A DNA stretch of 64,000 bases from Agarophyton chilense (lineage: Eukaryota > Rhodophyta > Florideophyceae > Gracilariales > Gracilariaceae): the NCBI GenBank assembly GCA_030374765.1, contig JARGXX010000006.1, positions 310,001 through 374,000 of the forward strand. The letters are read 5' to 3'. Made by a program: the position numbers and the translations under genes. This document shows positions 9,284 through 18,484 of this stretch, in pieces (within the stretch, counting starts at the first letter, position 1; each line of letters begins with the position of its first letter). The notes under the pieces were generated by a model. That model saw only the letters and a program-made list of their open reading frames with translations, was not told the origin of the DNA and did not search any database.

Positions 9284-10453
9284 ATGTCGCGTCCACCAAC
9301 GTTCGCCCCGTCGCCTCTCCCGCATCCGTCGTTGCTCGCGCACTCGTCGTCGCTCGCACGCTCGTCGCCGCTCGCAAACCACCCGCCGTCTCGTCTTTCA
9401 AGGCGCTTTCGCCCCGCCACGCGCGCCGCGCTGCATCTGCCAACGGGCGCGGCAGGTAGCGCGGAAAGCTCGCGGCCGCCACGCTCGTCGTCGCCGTCGT
9501 CCAAGTCGCGCTACATTTCGGCGTTGCGCACCGCGCTTGAAACGCGCTGCGTGCACGCACAGGATGCCTTCTGGTCGACCATGCAGGAGGAGGCGCGTCA
9601 GGCCGCCGCCGACGAGCCGCTGTTGGCCTCTTTCCTGTTCGCCACCGTTTTGAACCACGCTTCTCTACACCAGGCACTAGCCTTCCATCTGGCCAACAAG
9701 CTTGCGTCGCCGGCCATGCCGTCCACCATTCTCATGCGCGTGTTCCAGGACAGCATGTCGTCCAGCGTGCAATTTTGCGAGAGCGTGCGCGCCGACCTGT
9801 TGGCCGTCATGGAGAGAGACCCGGCATGCACCAGGTTCATCGACGCGCTGCTGTACTTTAAGGGATTCCACGCGCTGCAGGCGCATCGCGTCGCGCACAT
9901 ACTGTGGGGTCAAGGCCGCATGCCGCTCGCGTATCACCTGCAGAGCCAGGTGTCCAAGGAGCTGCAGGTGGACATGCACCCGGCCGCGCGCATCGGAAGC
10001 GGCGTGTTCGTGGACCACGCCACCGGCATCGTCATCGGCGAGACCGCCGTCATCGGAAACAACTGTTCGCTTCTACACCACGTCACGCTGGGCGGAACGG
10101 GCAAGAAACACGGCGAGCGCCACCCGAAACTTGGCGAAGGCGTGCTAGTGGGCGCCGGCGCCACGCTACTGGGCAACATTAGCGTGGGCGATGGGGTGCA
10201 AATCGGCGCGTGCAGCCTGGTGCTGGAGGACGTGCCGGCGCACGCCACCGTGGTAGGCGTGCCTGCAAAGCTGGTGTCGCGTCAAGGCGTGGGCGTGGGC
10301 GTACCCGCGTTGGACATGATGCACGAGCGCTGTCTGCCGGGCTGCACTGACCACACGCATGGTCATGGTGTGAGTGATTCGGGAAATTCGGCATCGACAG
10401 CAGACGCAGCTAAAGGCGATGAGGCGGTGACGGGCGCCATGCTGCGCCACTGA
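9284..10453 (+). CDS. SAT: Serine O-acetyltransferase (cysteine biosynthesis)
   Basis: The enzyme acetylates serine to O-acetylserine, the acceptor for sulfide in cysteine synthesis. From the first in-frame ATG it has 389 residues. An N-terminal helical domain (LLASFLFATVLNHASLHQALAFHLANKL) is followed by the left-handed beta-helix: DMHPAARIGSGVFVDHATG carries the catalytic Asp/His region, then GIVIGETAVIGNN, HHVTLGGTGK, HPKLGEGVLVGAGA and GVPAKLV. The ~90 residues before the enzyme core are rich in Pro/Ser/Arg and lack acidic residues, as expected for a plastid or mitochondrial transit peptide. The C-terminal ~60 residues after VSRQG are His/Gly/Ala-rich and longer than in most family members. 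The start codon is uncertain because the upstream frame is also open. The gene converges on RER1, 135 bp apart. Confidence 0.9.
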   Translation: MSRPPTFAPSPLPHPSLLAHSSSLARSSPLANHPPSRLSRRFRPATRAALHLPTGAAGSAESSRPPRSSSPSSKSRYISALRTALETRCVHAQDAFWSTMQEEARQAAADEPLLASFLFATVLNHASLHQALAFHLANKLASPAMPSTILMRVFQDSMSSSVQFCESVRADLLAVMERDPACTRFIDALLYFKGFHALQAHRVAHILWGQGRMPLAYHLQSQVSKELQVDMHPAARIGSGVFVDHATGIVIGETAVIGNNCSLLHHVTLGGTGKKHGERHPKLGEGVLVGAGATLLGNISVGDGVQIGACSLVLEDVPAHATVVGVPAKLVSRQGVGVGVPALDMMHERCLPGCTDHTHGHGVSDSGNSASTADAAKGDEAVTGAMLRH

Positions 10454-10588
10454 CAGTCTCTGTGGAGTGCAGCTCTGTACGTGTACAATTAAATTATACA
10501 GACATATGGAAAGTAGAGTAAAGGTAGTGTGGATACAAAAAACACAACAAGACAAAGGAGAGAACGCTTTTTGCAGAGTTATCTAATG

Positions 10589-11551
10589 TTACTGTGAGAG
10601 GGCGGGCGTTTTGTTGATTGGGACAGTGGGCACCGGCACGGCTCTCGGCGGTGCGGAGGATGGCAACGGCGAGGGTTGAGGGTGGGGCCTGGTGACACTG
10701 ACACGCTTAGGGTCGGACTTGTAGACCTTTTTAGTGCCAATGTCCCACGGGACGTACTTGAGGTGCTTCATGTCCAGCCACTGCCTTCTCATGGTGGCAA
10801 CAAACAGCATGACAAAGTAGAAGAGCAGCACCGGCCAGAAGACCGGAACGTCAAAAACGTTGAAGAAGGTGGCGCCAAAGGCCAGCAGCGTGGCGTACGT
10901 GGTGGAGTACCAGAACTTGAACTCCGGGAGACGGCGCACAAACGGACGAAATTCATCGGCGTCGTCGGTGGGCAGCGTGGGCGCTCGGCGCTGATCGTCG
11001 TCGTCGTCATCGGCAGCGTCATCGATAGAACGCACAGCAGCGCGCGCAAGAAGCGACGCGCGGTCCTTGGGCTGCAGGAACAGAATGAACTGGTTGAGAA
11101 TGAAGATGAAAAGCACGTAAATGACAATGTAAAAGCCCTCCAAGAGAAAGGTTCGCAACAGAAAGAGCGCCAACAGCACGACGAGTGCGAGCCAACGATA
11201 TAACTTGTGTGGCGCGACGCGGTCCAACAAATGTTGCATGCGACGGTCGAGCGCGGCCATGGCGTGATGGACGGAGCGCGGCGACCGGGCGGAGGGCTGC
11301 GGGACGGGCGAGGGCGCGGCGATGGGGGCTGGCGCGACGGCGATGGGGGCTGGCGCGACGGCGACGGCGACGGCGACGGCGGCGTGGTGGGGAAGCGGCG
11401 GCGGCGGCGGCGGCGATTGCGATTGCGATTGCGCCTGCGACTGCGACGGCGGCAGCGAGTGTGGCGGCGGCGGCGGCGTCGCCGACGGCGGCCTCGGCGG
11501 CTGCGGCGGCTGCGGCGGCTGCGGCGGCTGCGGCGGCTGCGGCGGCGCCAT
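10589..11551 (-). CDS. RER1: Rer1 family ER-retrieval receptor of the early Golgi
   Basis: Rer1 sorts escaped ER membrane proteins back into COPI vesicles. The core matches the family closely: LYRWLALVVLL, LEGFYIVIYVLFIFILNQFILFLQPK (two membrane segments), the hallmark EFRPFVRRLPEFKFWYS, then VFDVPVFWPVLLFYFVMLF (two further membrane segments), the RRQWLDMKHLKYVPWD loop and the tail KKVYKSDPKR. The usual length is ~190-200 residues; this frame predicts 320 because of ~97 Pro/Gln/Ser-rich residues at the front encoded by a CCG/CAG-type repeat. An internal Met at residue 98 (position 11260, MAALDRRMQ) gives the canonical N-terminus and may be the true start. The four-helix core is intact. Confidence 0.9.
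   Translation of the reverse strand: MAPPQPPQPPQPPQPPQPPRPPSATPPPPPHSLPPSQSQAQSQSQSPPPPPPLPHHAAVAVAVAVAPAPIAVAPAPIAAPSPVPQPSARSPRSVHHAMAALDRRMQHLLDRVAPHKLYRWLALVVLLALFLLRTFLLEGFYIVIYVLFIFILNQFILFLQPKDRASLLARAAVRSIDDAADDDDDDQRRAPTLPTDDADEFRPFVRRLPEFKFWYSTTYATLLAFGATFFNVFDVPVFWPVLLFYFVMLFVATMRRQWLDMKHLKYVPWDIGTKKVYKSDPKRVSVTRPHPQPSPLPSSAPPRAVPVPTVPINKTPALSQ
11497..11546. repeat. 9-bp tandem repeat (GGCGGCTGC type) in the RER1 5' region
   Basis: Five to six copies of a nine-base GC-rich unit. Read on the minus strand it encodes a PPQ repeat at the N-terminus of the longest RER1 frame. If translation starts at the downstream Met the repeat lies in the 5' leader. Confidence 0.85.
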
Positions 11552-11946
11552 GGGTGGTGATGGGGCGGGTGGAGACGACGGTGGTGAGCGGTGGGGGCGA
11601 CACTCGCAGACACACCGTCGCGCCGCTGACGGCTGCCGATGAGGCGTTTTGTGACGCGTTCATTCCGCAATTGCGCTGTCCGCTTTGTAGTTTGCTAACC
11701 AATTGCAAACTACATGGCGTGCCCCGTTGCGTGCCCCGTGGCGTGCCCCGTGGCCCACCCGACATGTACCGCCGCCATGATTCAATTCTAATTGCGTCCG
11801 TATAATTGAATCGCTGTAATTGCACCTCTGCCACGGCGCGTGATGCAAGCGCCGAGCGCCGAGCGCCGAGCGCCGAGCGCGAGCGCGCAGCACCATCACA
11901 CCTTGAGCATCTTCGTCTCCCGCCTCGCCTCCGTTCGCGCCGCGCC
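11552..11946. promoter_or_regulatory. Compact bidirectional promoter between RER1 and the USP gene
   Basis: 395 bp between two divergent start codons. It contains two perfect 9-bp inverted repeats. GTAGTTTGC/GCAAACTAC at 11687-11713 encloses a CCAAT motif (AACCAATT). GATTCAATT/AATTGAATC lies at 11779-11812 with a 16-bp spacer. Between them are three tandem copies of a 12-bp unit (GCGTGCCCCGT core, 11716-11751), and a GAGCGCC repeat lies in the USP leader (about 11850-11886). The symmetry suggests factor-binding sites shared by both genes; no specific factor is claimed. Confidence 0.55.
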
Positions 11947-13113
11947 ATGAACCCGCCACAGCTGCCGCTCAGCAGCGCCGCGCTGCAAAACCTCCCCAAT
12001 GTCGGCAACAGCTGCTACGTCTCCGCCACGCTCACCGCGCTCTTCCTCGCCACCGACGCGTATGACGGCCTTCTCACACCGTCGCCGCGCGCCCCCGCCC
12101 CGATTCGCCACTCCCTGCTACGTTTGGTGGCCTCGTTACGAGCCTGTCGTCGCGTGCCGCGCGCCCTCGTCACCGACTTTCTTGTTGCCTTGCGCACACG
12201 TTCCACACACGGCGTCGACGACGCCTGGCGTCACGACGGCCGTCAGCACGACGCTGCTGAGTTTCTGGAACGTTTGTTGGATGTGTTGCGTGCGCCGTTC
12301 CTACCATTGGCGCGTCATCTGGCGCACGACGCCGTGCGTCACCGCGATGATCACGCCTTATGCACCGAGCGTGTGTTATGGCTGCCGTTGCGCGCCGTCG
12401 CCACAGACGTTTCGACCATGCTTGACGATTACTTTGCCGCGCAGCGTATCGACGGCTTACAACGTGGCTCGCGTCGCGTCACCGCCGTCGAGACGCGCGC
12501 CCTTATCCCCGAGTACTCGGCCGAGCGCGAGACGGGCGATTGCACCCCGGCCGAGCGCTTCCTCTTCAGCGTACTGGCCGTGCCGTTGGCCATTCGACGT
12601 TTCGATGCGCGTGGCAATAAACTGCGCACCTCCGTGCGTGTACGCGTGCAACTATCCGCCCGTCGCTACCTCAGTCGACCCGCGCCGCACGCCGCCGCCG
12701 CCGCCGCCGCATCTCCGTCGCCGTCGCCGCCGCCATCGCCGTCGCCGCCGCCGTCGCCGTCGCAACCGCTGCTCACACTGTGTGCCGTCGTGTGCCACCG
12801 CGGCGCGTCGCGTTCTGCGGGCCATTATGTGTCGTACACGCGGGCCGGCGAGCGTCGCTGGCGCCGTTGGGACGACCTGCGCGACGGTGAGGTGCAGGTG
12901 TGCGCCGCCGCGCCGCACGACGCGCTGCCTCGCAACGCCGAGTGGCGCCGCGAGATGGAGCGCGACTCGTATCTGTTGCTGTATCAGCTGGGCGACGGCC
13001 GTGTGTCGGGCGCTGAGCGCGTCGCGCGCATGCAGTTTCTCGCAGATCGCAAGCTCGCCGAGCAGGAACAGCTGCATGAAGACGCGCTGTGCTTTACTAC
13101 TAACCTCTTCTAA
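11947..13113 (+). CDS. USP-family ubiquitin carboxyl-terminal hydrolase
   Basis: A papain-like deubiquitinase of 388 residues. The Cys box NVGNSCYVSATLTALF places the nucleophile at C23, almost at the N-terminus. RQHDAAEFLERLLD is the typical QQDAxEF helix. The His box SAGHYVSYTR gives H293, followed by RRWDD (D309/D310) and the closing SYLLLYQL. No extra domains (UBP zinc finger, UBL) are present, so this is close to a minimal USP. The expected zinc-coordinating CxxC pairs of the fingers are not evident. A Ser/Pro insertion encoded by CCG repeats lies at about residues 250-275. The start ATG at 11947 (gccATGa) is the first in the frame. The stop is 48 bp from the end of the convergent glutamine synthetase gene. 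Confidence 0.86.
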   Translation: MNPPQLPLSSAALQNLPNVGNSCYVSATLTALFLATDAYDGLLTPSPRAPAPIRHSLLRLVASLRACRRVPRALVTDFLVALRTRSTHGVDDAWRHDGRQHDAAEFLERLLDVLRAPFLPLARHLAHDAVRHRDDHALCTERVLWLPLRAVATDVSTMLDDYFAAQRIDGLQRGSRRVTAVETRALIPEYSAERETGDCTPAERFLFSVLAVPLAIRRFDARGNKLRTSVRVRVQLSARRYLSRPAPHAAAAAAASPSPSPPPSPSPPPSPSQPLLTLCAVVCHRGASRSAGHYVSYTRAGERRWRRWDDLRDGEVQVCAAAPHDALPRNAEWRREMERDSYLLLYQLGDGRVSGAERVARMQFLADRKLAEQEQLHEDALCFTTNLF

Positions 13114-13161
13114 CCGCATAACACCATCGTGTGGCTTTCCACCACGTAAACAACTGCACGC

Positions 13162-14217
13162 TCACTGCTCGTCGTCCAGGCAGCATGTCTGCACCAACAT
13201 GCGCGTAACCACGTACGGATCGCAGTTGCCCGCCGGTCGACGGTCCTCAAAGTAGCCCATGCCCTTCTCCTGCGTGTCGGTGCCCACGCGGCACGATGCG
13301 CCGCGGTCCGCCACTCCCCACTTGAACTCGTCGATGGACGCCGTTTCGTGCTTGCCCGTGAGCCTCTCCTCGTTGCCCGTGCCGTACGCCGCAATGTGCT
13401 CCTTGTGCTTTTTAGACAGCTTGTGCAGCGCCGGCACAATGTGCTTCTCGTAGCCTCCTTCCTCTCTCATCGGCTTGGTGGAGAAGTTGGCATGGCAACC
13501 GGAGCCATTCCAGTCTCCCTTGACTGGTTTGGGGTCGTAGTTTACATCCAGGCCGCGTAGCTCAGCAATGCGCTCCAGAAGGTAGCGCGCCATCCACAAC
13601 TGGTCGCCCTGCTCAATGCCCACGGCCGGACCGACCTGGAACTCCCATTGGCCCGGCGCCACCTCCGCGTTGATGCCAGAAATCTTAATGCCGGAATATA
13701 CACACGCCTTGAAGTGCGCGTCAACAATGTCGCGCCCAAAGATTTTGGAGCCAGAAACGCCACAGTAATACGGCCCCTGTGGCTCCGGATCGCCCTTGTC
13801 CGGGAAGCCGATGGGCTTTCCGGTGGTCGGAACCATGAGGAAGTACTCTTGCTCCAGACCGAACCAGGGCTCGAGGTGCTTGGCGGCGTCCATGACCATG
13901 GCGCAGTGGTGGCGCGTGTTGGTTGGCAGCGGGGCGCCCTCAGGGGTGTAGGTGTCACACATGACGAGGATGTTGTTGCCGCGGCGGAAAGGGTCCGGGA
14001 AGATGGTCTGCGGCTTGAGGATGACCTCGGAGTTGGCACCGGGTGCCTGGCCGGTGGAGCTGCCGTCGTAGTTCCAGTGTGGCAGGTCGGCGGCGCTTTC
14101 GGGAACGGAGCTAAGGTATCTTGCCTTTCCGCGCAGCTTGTTGTAGCCGTCGATCCAGACATACTCGGCGATGCAGCCGGAGATGGAGAGATTGACCAGA
14201 GCGTCGACGGTGGACAT
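13162..14217 (-). CDS. GLN: Glutamine synthetase type II (copy 1)
   Basis: Catalyses ATP-dependent ligation of ammonia to glutamate. The product has 351 residues, a normal eukaryotic GSII length without organelle presequence, so probably cytosolic. The signature blocks are present: [95 protein letters not shown] and [15 protein letters not shown]. The gene is strongly GC-rich at third codon positions, unlike the second copy at 50.0 kb, which is otherwise very similar and the same length. The leader preceding the ATG is C/T-rich on the coding strand. All metal and nucleotide ligand motifs are intact. Confidence 0.95.
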   Translation of the reverse strand: MSTVDALVNLSISGCIAEYVWIDGYNKLRGKARYLSSVPESAADLPHWNYDGSSTGQAPGANSEVILKPQTIFPDPFRRGNNILVMCDTYTPEGAPLPTNTRHHCAMVMDAAKHLEPWFGLEQEYFLMVPTTGKPIGFPDKGDPEPQGPYYCGVSGSKIFGRDIVDAHFKACVYSGIKISGINAEVAPGQWEFQVGPAVGIEQGDQLWMARYLLERIAELRGLDVNYDPKPVKGDWNGSGCHANFSTKPMREEGGYEKHIVPALHKLSKKHKEHIAAYGTGNEERLTGKHETASIDEFKWGVADRGASCRVGTDTQEKGMGYFEDRRPAGNCDPYVVTRMLVQTCCLDDEQ

Positions 14218-15906
14218 GGTGGAGAAGATTGCGATGGGACAGGAAAGGGGGTGTGGGGGAGTGTGGGGGCACGCGACTGAGCAGGTGTGCGGAATGGTGA
14301 GGAAGAGAGAAGGAAGGCGGGGGTGGGAAGCGGGGTTTTATATGTGCTGGAAGAATGGGTTTGGAGTGGACAGTGTGGTGAACCGGGGGTAGGGGAGGGA
14401 GGGGAGGGAGGGGAGCTGTATGCTCAACTCTCTAGCGTAATGGAGCGTGTAGTGTGAGGGGGTGTTGCGGACACATGTTGCAGAAGATTGGACGCGTGTG
14501 ATTGGCGCTTCGCTCGCTGGTGGGACGTGCGGCGCGCGCACGTGCACCAATGAGAGTGTGCGGCTGCGCCTCATTGAATGGCGACAAGACGGTGCGCGTG
14601 CTCGCGCACCATATGGTGTGTGCACGCCACACACGCGCCAGTGCGCAGCGCAGCATTCATTCTTGCACGCACTGACCAGCGGCGTATGTAGCGACGCTCC
14701 AATGGGTGTGGCGCTCGAGCGCCGCGTGTGCGAGCGCCAAAACTTTTTCCAGCGCTGTACAGTAGCTTTGTGATGGTAGCCCGCGCAGGTAAACTTACTC
14801 AACGGAGCAGCAGCGCACCCCCGAACGCCACCGTCATGGCGCCTCTGCCTGCGCCCAGCTCTGCCGTCTGTGCTGCGCCACGCACATGCACGTCGCCACG
14901 CGTGTCTGTGCGCCCACCACCGATACCACACGTACAGCGCGTACAGCGCGTACAGCGCGTACAGCGCGTACAGCGCGTACAACGCTGCAAGCATGCCTCT
15001 TGCCAACTCATTGCACACCAAACAATGGTTCTGAAATCACAGTTTGTGATACAATTGCAAAACAAATAGACGCGCACTCCACTGCCGACCCCCTCGTGCT
15101 CATCCCTTTTTGATTGGTGTTCTCCAACAAATTCTCTTTCAACACCCTCGCCGTGATGAGCTGATTAACAAAAGTATGCCAACATCTCAACAACTTGATG
15201 CGTTTCAACGCCCAATTGCAGAGAAGCCTCTTACACTACATCATGTTTACTTTGTTGCGCATGTTTTCAAATCTTTACATTGAACAGAGCGGAGATATGA
15301 TAATTCACAACATGTTTTATAATGGGTGAAACCTTCATTGCACGACCTCTCGGAGGTGCCAGTGCAATTGCTATGTGAAGATGCTGACCGGACAAAACCA
15401 AATTTTGAGCATCTACAACAATTTCATCCACATCACTTTGAAGCGGGAGACCAAATTCAATACCATGAAATTGTTCTTTTTATGCAGCTAAAAGCTGCCG
15501 TCTTTCAATGAACTTGAAAAAATTCATAAAACCATACTTTTCACAAAAGACAACAGTATCATCATACAATAAAAATTGTGGTATTCCACTGAACACTGTA
15601 AAAATTTCGGTGCAGTGGGTATCCACATATATAACCAAAAAGAGCGGGTGTCGCCTTGCGAGTGACAGTTCTTAAATAAGAAGAGAGTGTGCGGAAAGCG
15701 ACCATGTATGCCTGAACAACGGAAAAAACACGTGTATTCACAAAGCGGATGTCCAAATGCGGCGGTACGTAATGCACACCAGACCGGTACGATAACCCTT
15801 GTGACAACACAAATAACCAGGTGACAGGAGAGAAAACAACACACACACACCCACACACACAGAAAGCTGTAGCAAAGAGGCGATAAAGCCAAAACAGTAG
15901 AGAGTG
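14218..15906. other. Intergenic region downstream of the GSII promoter, with tandem repeat
   Basis: The first ~600 bp are GC-rich and presumably carry the GSII promoter. At about 15.0 kb base composition switches abruptly to AT-rich. Open frames here are low-complexity (for example one translating the 9-bp repeat at 14932-14985) and unsupported. A short CA microsatellite lies near 15839-15861. No gene is seen. Confidence 0.4.
14932..14985. repeat. Six tandem copies of GTACAGCGC
   Basis: Six consecutive nine-base units, the last with one substitution. Each unit contains the palindrome GTAC. It lies in non-coding DNA upstream of the glutamine synthetase gene. Confidence 0.9.
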
Positions 15907-16406
15907 TCGTACAATCACCTCTGTGGTAAGAACTGTCTTGTTTTGGGAGCGTAGTGACGCTCAGCCGTAGGGAGCATGGTGACGCTCAACCTTAGAAGGT
16001 AGACGTAGTAAAACTCGATGGTTACAGGGCACCGTAAAAACCCGCAGGGGCAAACGGCGGGGCAACTAGCCTATACCGTGTAGGAAAACGATGGCAGGCG
16101 TCGACACGCTGGAAAGCCTGTGTGATAGTTGAGAAACACTGAACCAAAAGGTAAAGTCGTGACCCAAGTGGTGCCTGTCTTTCTCAGATTAGAATGAGGG
16201 AGGTGCAGTTCCCTATATGCAGTGGACTACACTTTTCAGATCACCCGGGAGGTGCCAGAAAGGCTCGGTCTCTGACATAGTGTCAGAGACCTGTCCAGCA
16301 CTGGCTACAGTGCCAGGTGGCCACTCCACTACTGTACTAAAATAAATATAATTACAATTACAATTACTGATAATTACTCAACCAGAAGGTACATCTCAAC
16401 ACTACA
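15907..16406 (+). repeat. Truncated B-type LTR (plus orientation)
   Basis: Begins TGTCGTACAATCACCTC like the complete B-type LTR at 33933 and follows it for ~500 bp, with more differences than the other two copies. It stops at AACACTACA, exactly where an inverted B-type LTR begins; the missing ~130 bp of its 3' part are not adjacent. It looks like an older LTR interrupted by another element. Confidence 0.75.
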
Positions 16407-17041
16407 TGTCGTATAGTGGCGAAATGTTTCACCCTCAAGGTTGTCAATATCCTACACTGACCTTGTAGGTGATGGATGCGAGGAATCATCGGTTGTGCAG
16501 CTCCGGGCGAGCTACCATCTAGGTGTTGTCATCCACGTGTAGTGTTGACATGTACCTTCTGGTTGAGTAATTGTTAGTGATAGTAATTGTAATTATGTGT
16601 ATTTTAGTACAGTAGTTGAGTGGCCGCCTGACACTGTAGCCAGTGCTGGCCAGGTCTCTGACACTAGGTCAGAGACCGTGCCTTGCTGGCAACGCCCAGG
16701 TGATCTGGAGAGTGCATTCCACTGCATATAGGGAACTGCACCTCCCCCATCCTTATCTGATAAATACAGGCATCACTTGGGTCACGACTTTACCTTTTGG
16801 TTTATTGTTTCTCAACTACCACACTGGCTTTCCCGCGCGTCGACGCCTACCATCGTTTACCTACACGGTATAGGCTAGTCGCCCCGCCGTTTGCCCCTGC
16901 GGGTTTTCACGGTGCCCTGTTACCATCGAGGTTTACTACGTCTACCTTCTAATGTTGAGCGTCAACACGCTCCCTACGATTGAGCGTCACTACGCTCCCG
17001 AGACATGACAGTAGCATACCCCAGAGGTGATTGTACGACAT
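16407..17041 (-). repeat. Complete B-type LTR in inverted orientation
   Basis: The reverse complement is very similar to the LTR at 33933-34566 over its whole ~634-bp length, including ends TGTCG...CGACA and the internal hairpin GGTCTCTGAC...GTCAGAGACC. Just inside it the plus strand reads TTGGTCTTAAAGACTCC, which begins like the primer-binding site next to the right-hand LTR (TTTTGGTCT...). This suggests a 5' LTR plus primer site of a plus-strand element whose remainder is lost. Confidence 0.75.
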
Positions 17042-17073
17042 TGGTCTTAAAGACTCCAAAATCATTGGCGTAT

Positions 17074-17396
17074 TTGTAGAACAGTCCCAAATAGAAAAAT
17101 ACCTCTCGGGTGTTCGAGTCTCGCTCTCGCGAAGAAGGGTAACTCAGCTAACGAGCCTTACTGCCTGTAACGCAATGAAGGCTGGGTCAGCGTACGGGTC
17201 TCGACCGGTGATAGAGTCGTAGATGGGGGTATTGCGGCTGGTGGTTCGAGGGTGTCCCCTTCTGAGCCCTAGCCTTACCATCTGAAGGTGTACTTCAGAC
17301 CATTGTAGGTTCGCGTGTGGCCCACCAGACGGTCAACGGGAAATTCCTCTGAGGATTGGTCCTAATCTTTCGGGTAAAAGCCACCTTGAGGGTTCA
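17074..17396 (-). repeat. Possible third LTR type (323 bp)
   Basis: On the minus strand the segment starts TGAACCCTCAAGGTGGC and ends GGGACTGTTCTACA. Both ends resemble those of LTR-A (TGAAGAGC... and ...GCATTGTCCTACA). It would abut the end of the old element's pol frame, just as LTR-A abuts its own element. No second copy is visible in the window, so this rests on end similarity only. Confidence 0.35.
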
Positions 17397-17444
17397 TATG
17401 CTCGGAGTTGGGAGTTTCGTGTGTGGGAGCCGGGTCGGGAGCTC
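17362..17444 (-). pseudogene. C-terminal tail of element B pol, separated from the rest by element A
   Basis: If element A and one copy of the CCGCT duplication are removed, the integrase frame of element B, which ends at 27560, continues here in the same phase for about 27 codons. It reaches a TAG at 17362-17364, and the tail contains the short motif QGGFY. The continuity supports the nested-insertion reading, though a frame this short could stay open by chance. Confidence 0.55.
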
Positions 17445-17449
17445 CCGCT
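17445..17449. repeat. Target-site duplication CCGCT, left copy of element A
   Basis: Five bases immediately before the left LTR. The identical five bases follow the right LTR at 27560-27564. Confidence 0.9.
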
Positions 17450-18314
17450 TGTAGGACAATGCCCCCAAGGGGGAAAACCTACGAAGACGTCCGGATCTTC
17501 CTCTCACGAGGTAACCGGCGCGGTAGAGCCCTCCCAGGGATCGGCGCGCAATGCCGGGTGTAAGCCGGAGCCGAACCGTCGCGACGGGCGCAGGGAGGCT
17601 GAAAGAAGCCGAGAATATCCGCCGAAGCGGTGCTTGCGTATCCTCTGAGGAGGCAAAACCCACGAGAGTGGCGAGCGCGACAGGTGTCAGTGCGAGCCGC
17701 AAGAGCGGGAATTGCCCAATGAAGGGGAGGAAAAGGGAAGGAAAATGGGAACGGAGGCAAGAGGGCGAGGTTGACCACGAGTCGCAAGAGGGGACTCGGG
17801 AATAGCCGGCACTGCCGGGTGTAGCAAACCGTATACACGGGCGGAACCACGAAAGTGGGAATAGATACCCAACACACGAAGGCTGCTTGAACGTCCAAGG
17901 GGGTTGGGAAGCCGTGCACCACGGGAAATCCCTCCGTAAGGAGTTGTATATCCGCGCAGGCGGTTCGACCCAGAGCCAAGATCTGGAAGACCAAGATCAC
18001 CCTTGTTGGGGAGACTTTACTGGACCGGCGGCCGCGAGGCCGGCGACCTAAGTACTGTAGTCACCGTAGAATACAATAAATAAAGTCTATCCTAAATAGC
18101 TAAATGTCGGTCTAACAAAAGGGGCCAATCTGGCGGCCACGTGTCGCGCGGGCGCTGCGGCCACGTGTATGGCACCCAGTCCCGCCGGTGCATCACCGGC
18201 GTTCCGGGTGTCGCCGTGAAAGCGGATTACTCCTACTCATAACGAGGTTGCACGCCGGAGGCTCCGGAAAAAACGTAAGTCCCCAAAAACCTCCCTGGAG
18301 GACGTTGCTCTTCA
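17450..18314 (-). repeat. LTR-A, left copy (3' LTR of element A)
   Basis: 865 bp, plus strand TGTAGGACAATG... to ...TTGCTCTTCA. It matches the right copy base for base apart from about nine differences. The outer flank is CCGCT and the inner flank a C-run (purine tract on the coding strand). Confidence 0.93.
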
Positions 18315-18330
18315 TATCCCCCCCCTTAAG
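18315..18330 (-). promoter_or_regulatory. Polypurine tract of element A
   Basis: On the minus strand this reads CTTAAGGGGGGGGATA immediately upstream of the 3' LTR start TGAAGAGC. A purine run at this place is the plus-strand primer in LTR retrotransposons, which confirms minus-strand orientation. Confidence 0.8.
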
Positions 18331-18484
18331 ACAGGGCGAACACCTCGAAGAGGAAGTCGGCGTGGCAGCTCGTCATGATAAGAGCGCGTCCGACACCGGG
18401 TCTCCGGAAACCAACACACCTTCACCAAGGATCCCACGCACGCTCTCCGCATCCGATTCCAACAACAGCACACCAACACGCACC

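Noticed and set aside
10789..13255. Several long ORFs on both strands overlapping RER1 and USP (for example 11019-12008 minus, 11999-13255 plus)
   Set aside because: They are Arg/Ala/Pro/Ser-rich shadows of GC-rich genes in other frames, with no domain; the RER1 and USP frames carry clear family motifs.
15839..15861. CA microsatellite as a notable repeat
   Set aside because: Short, imperfect and common.
17108..17118. Pol III B box (GTTCGAGTC) marking a tRNA
   Set aside because: No A box at the right distance and no acceptor stem; it lies inside an LTR-like segment.
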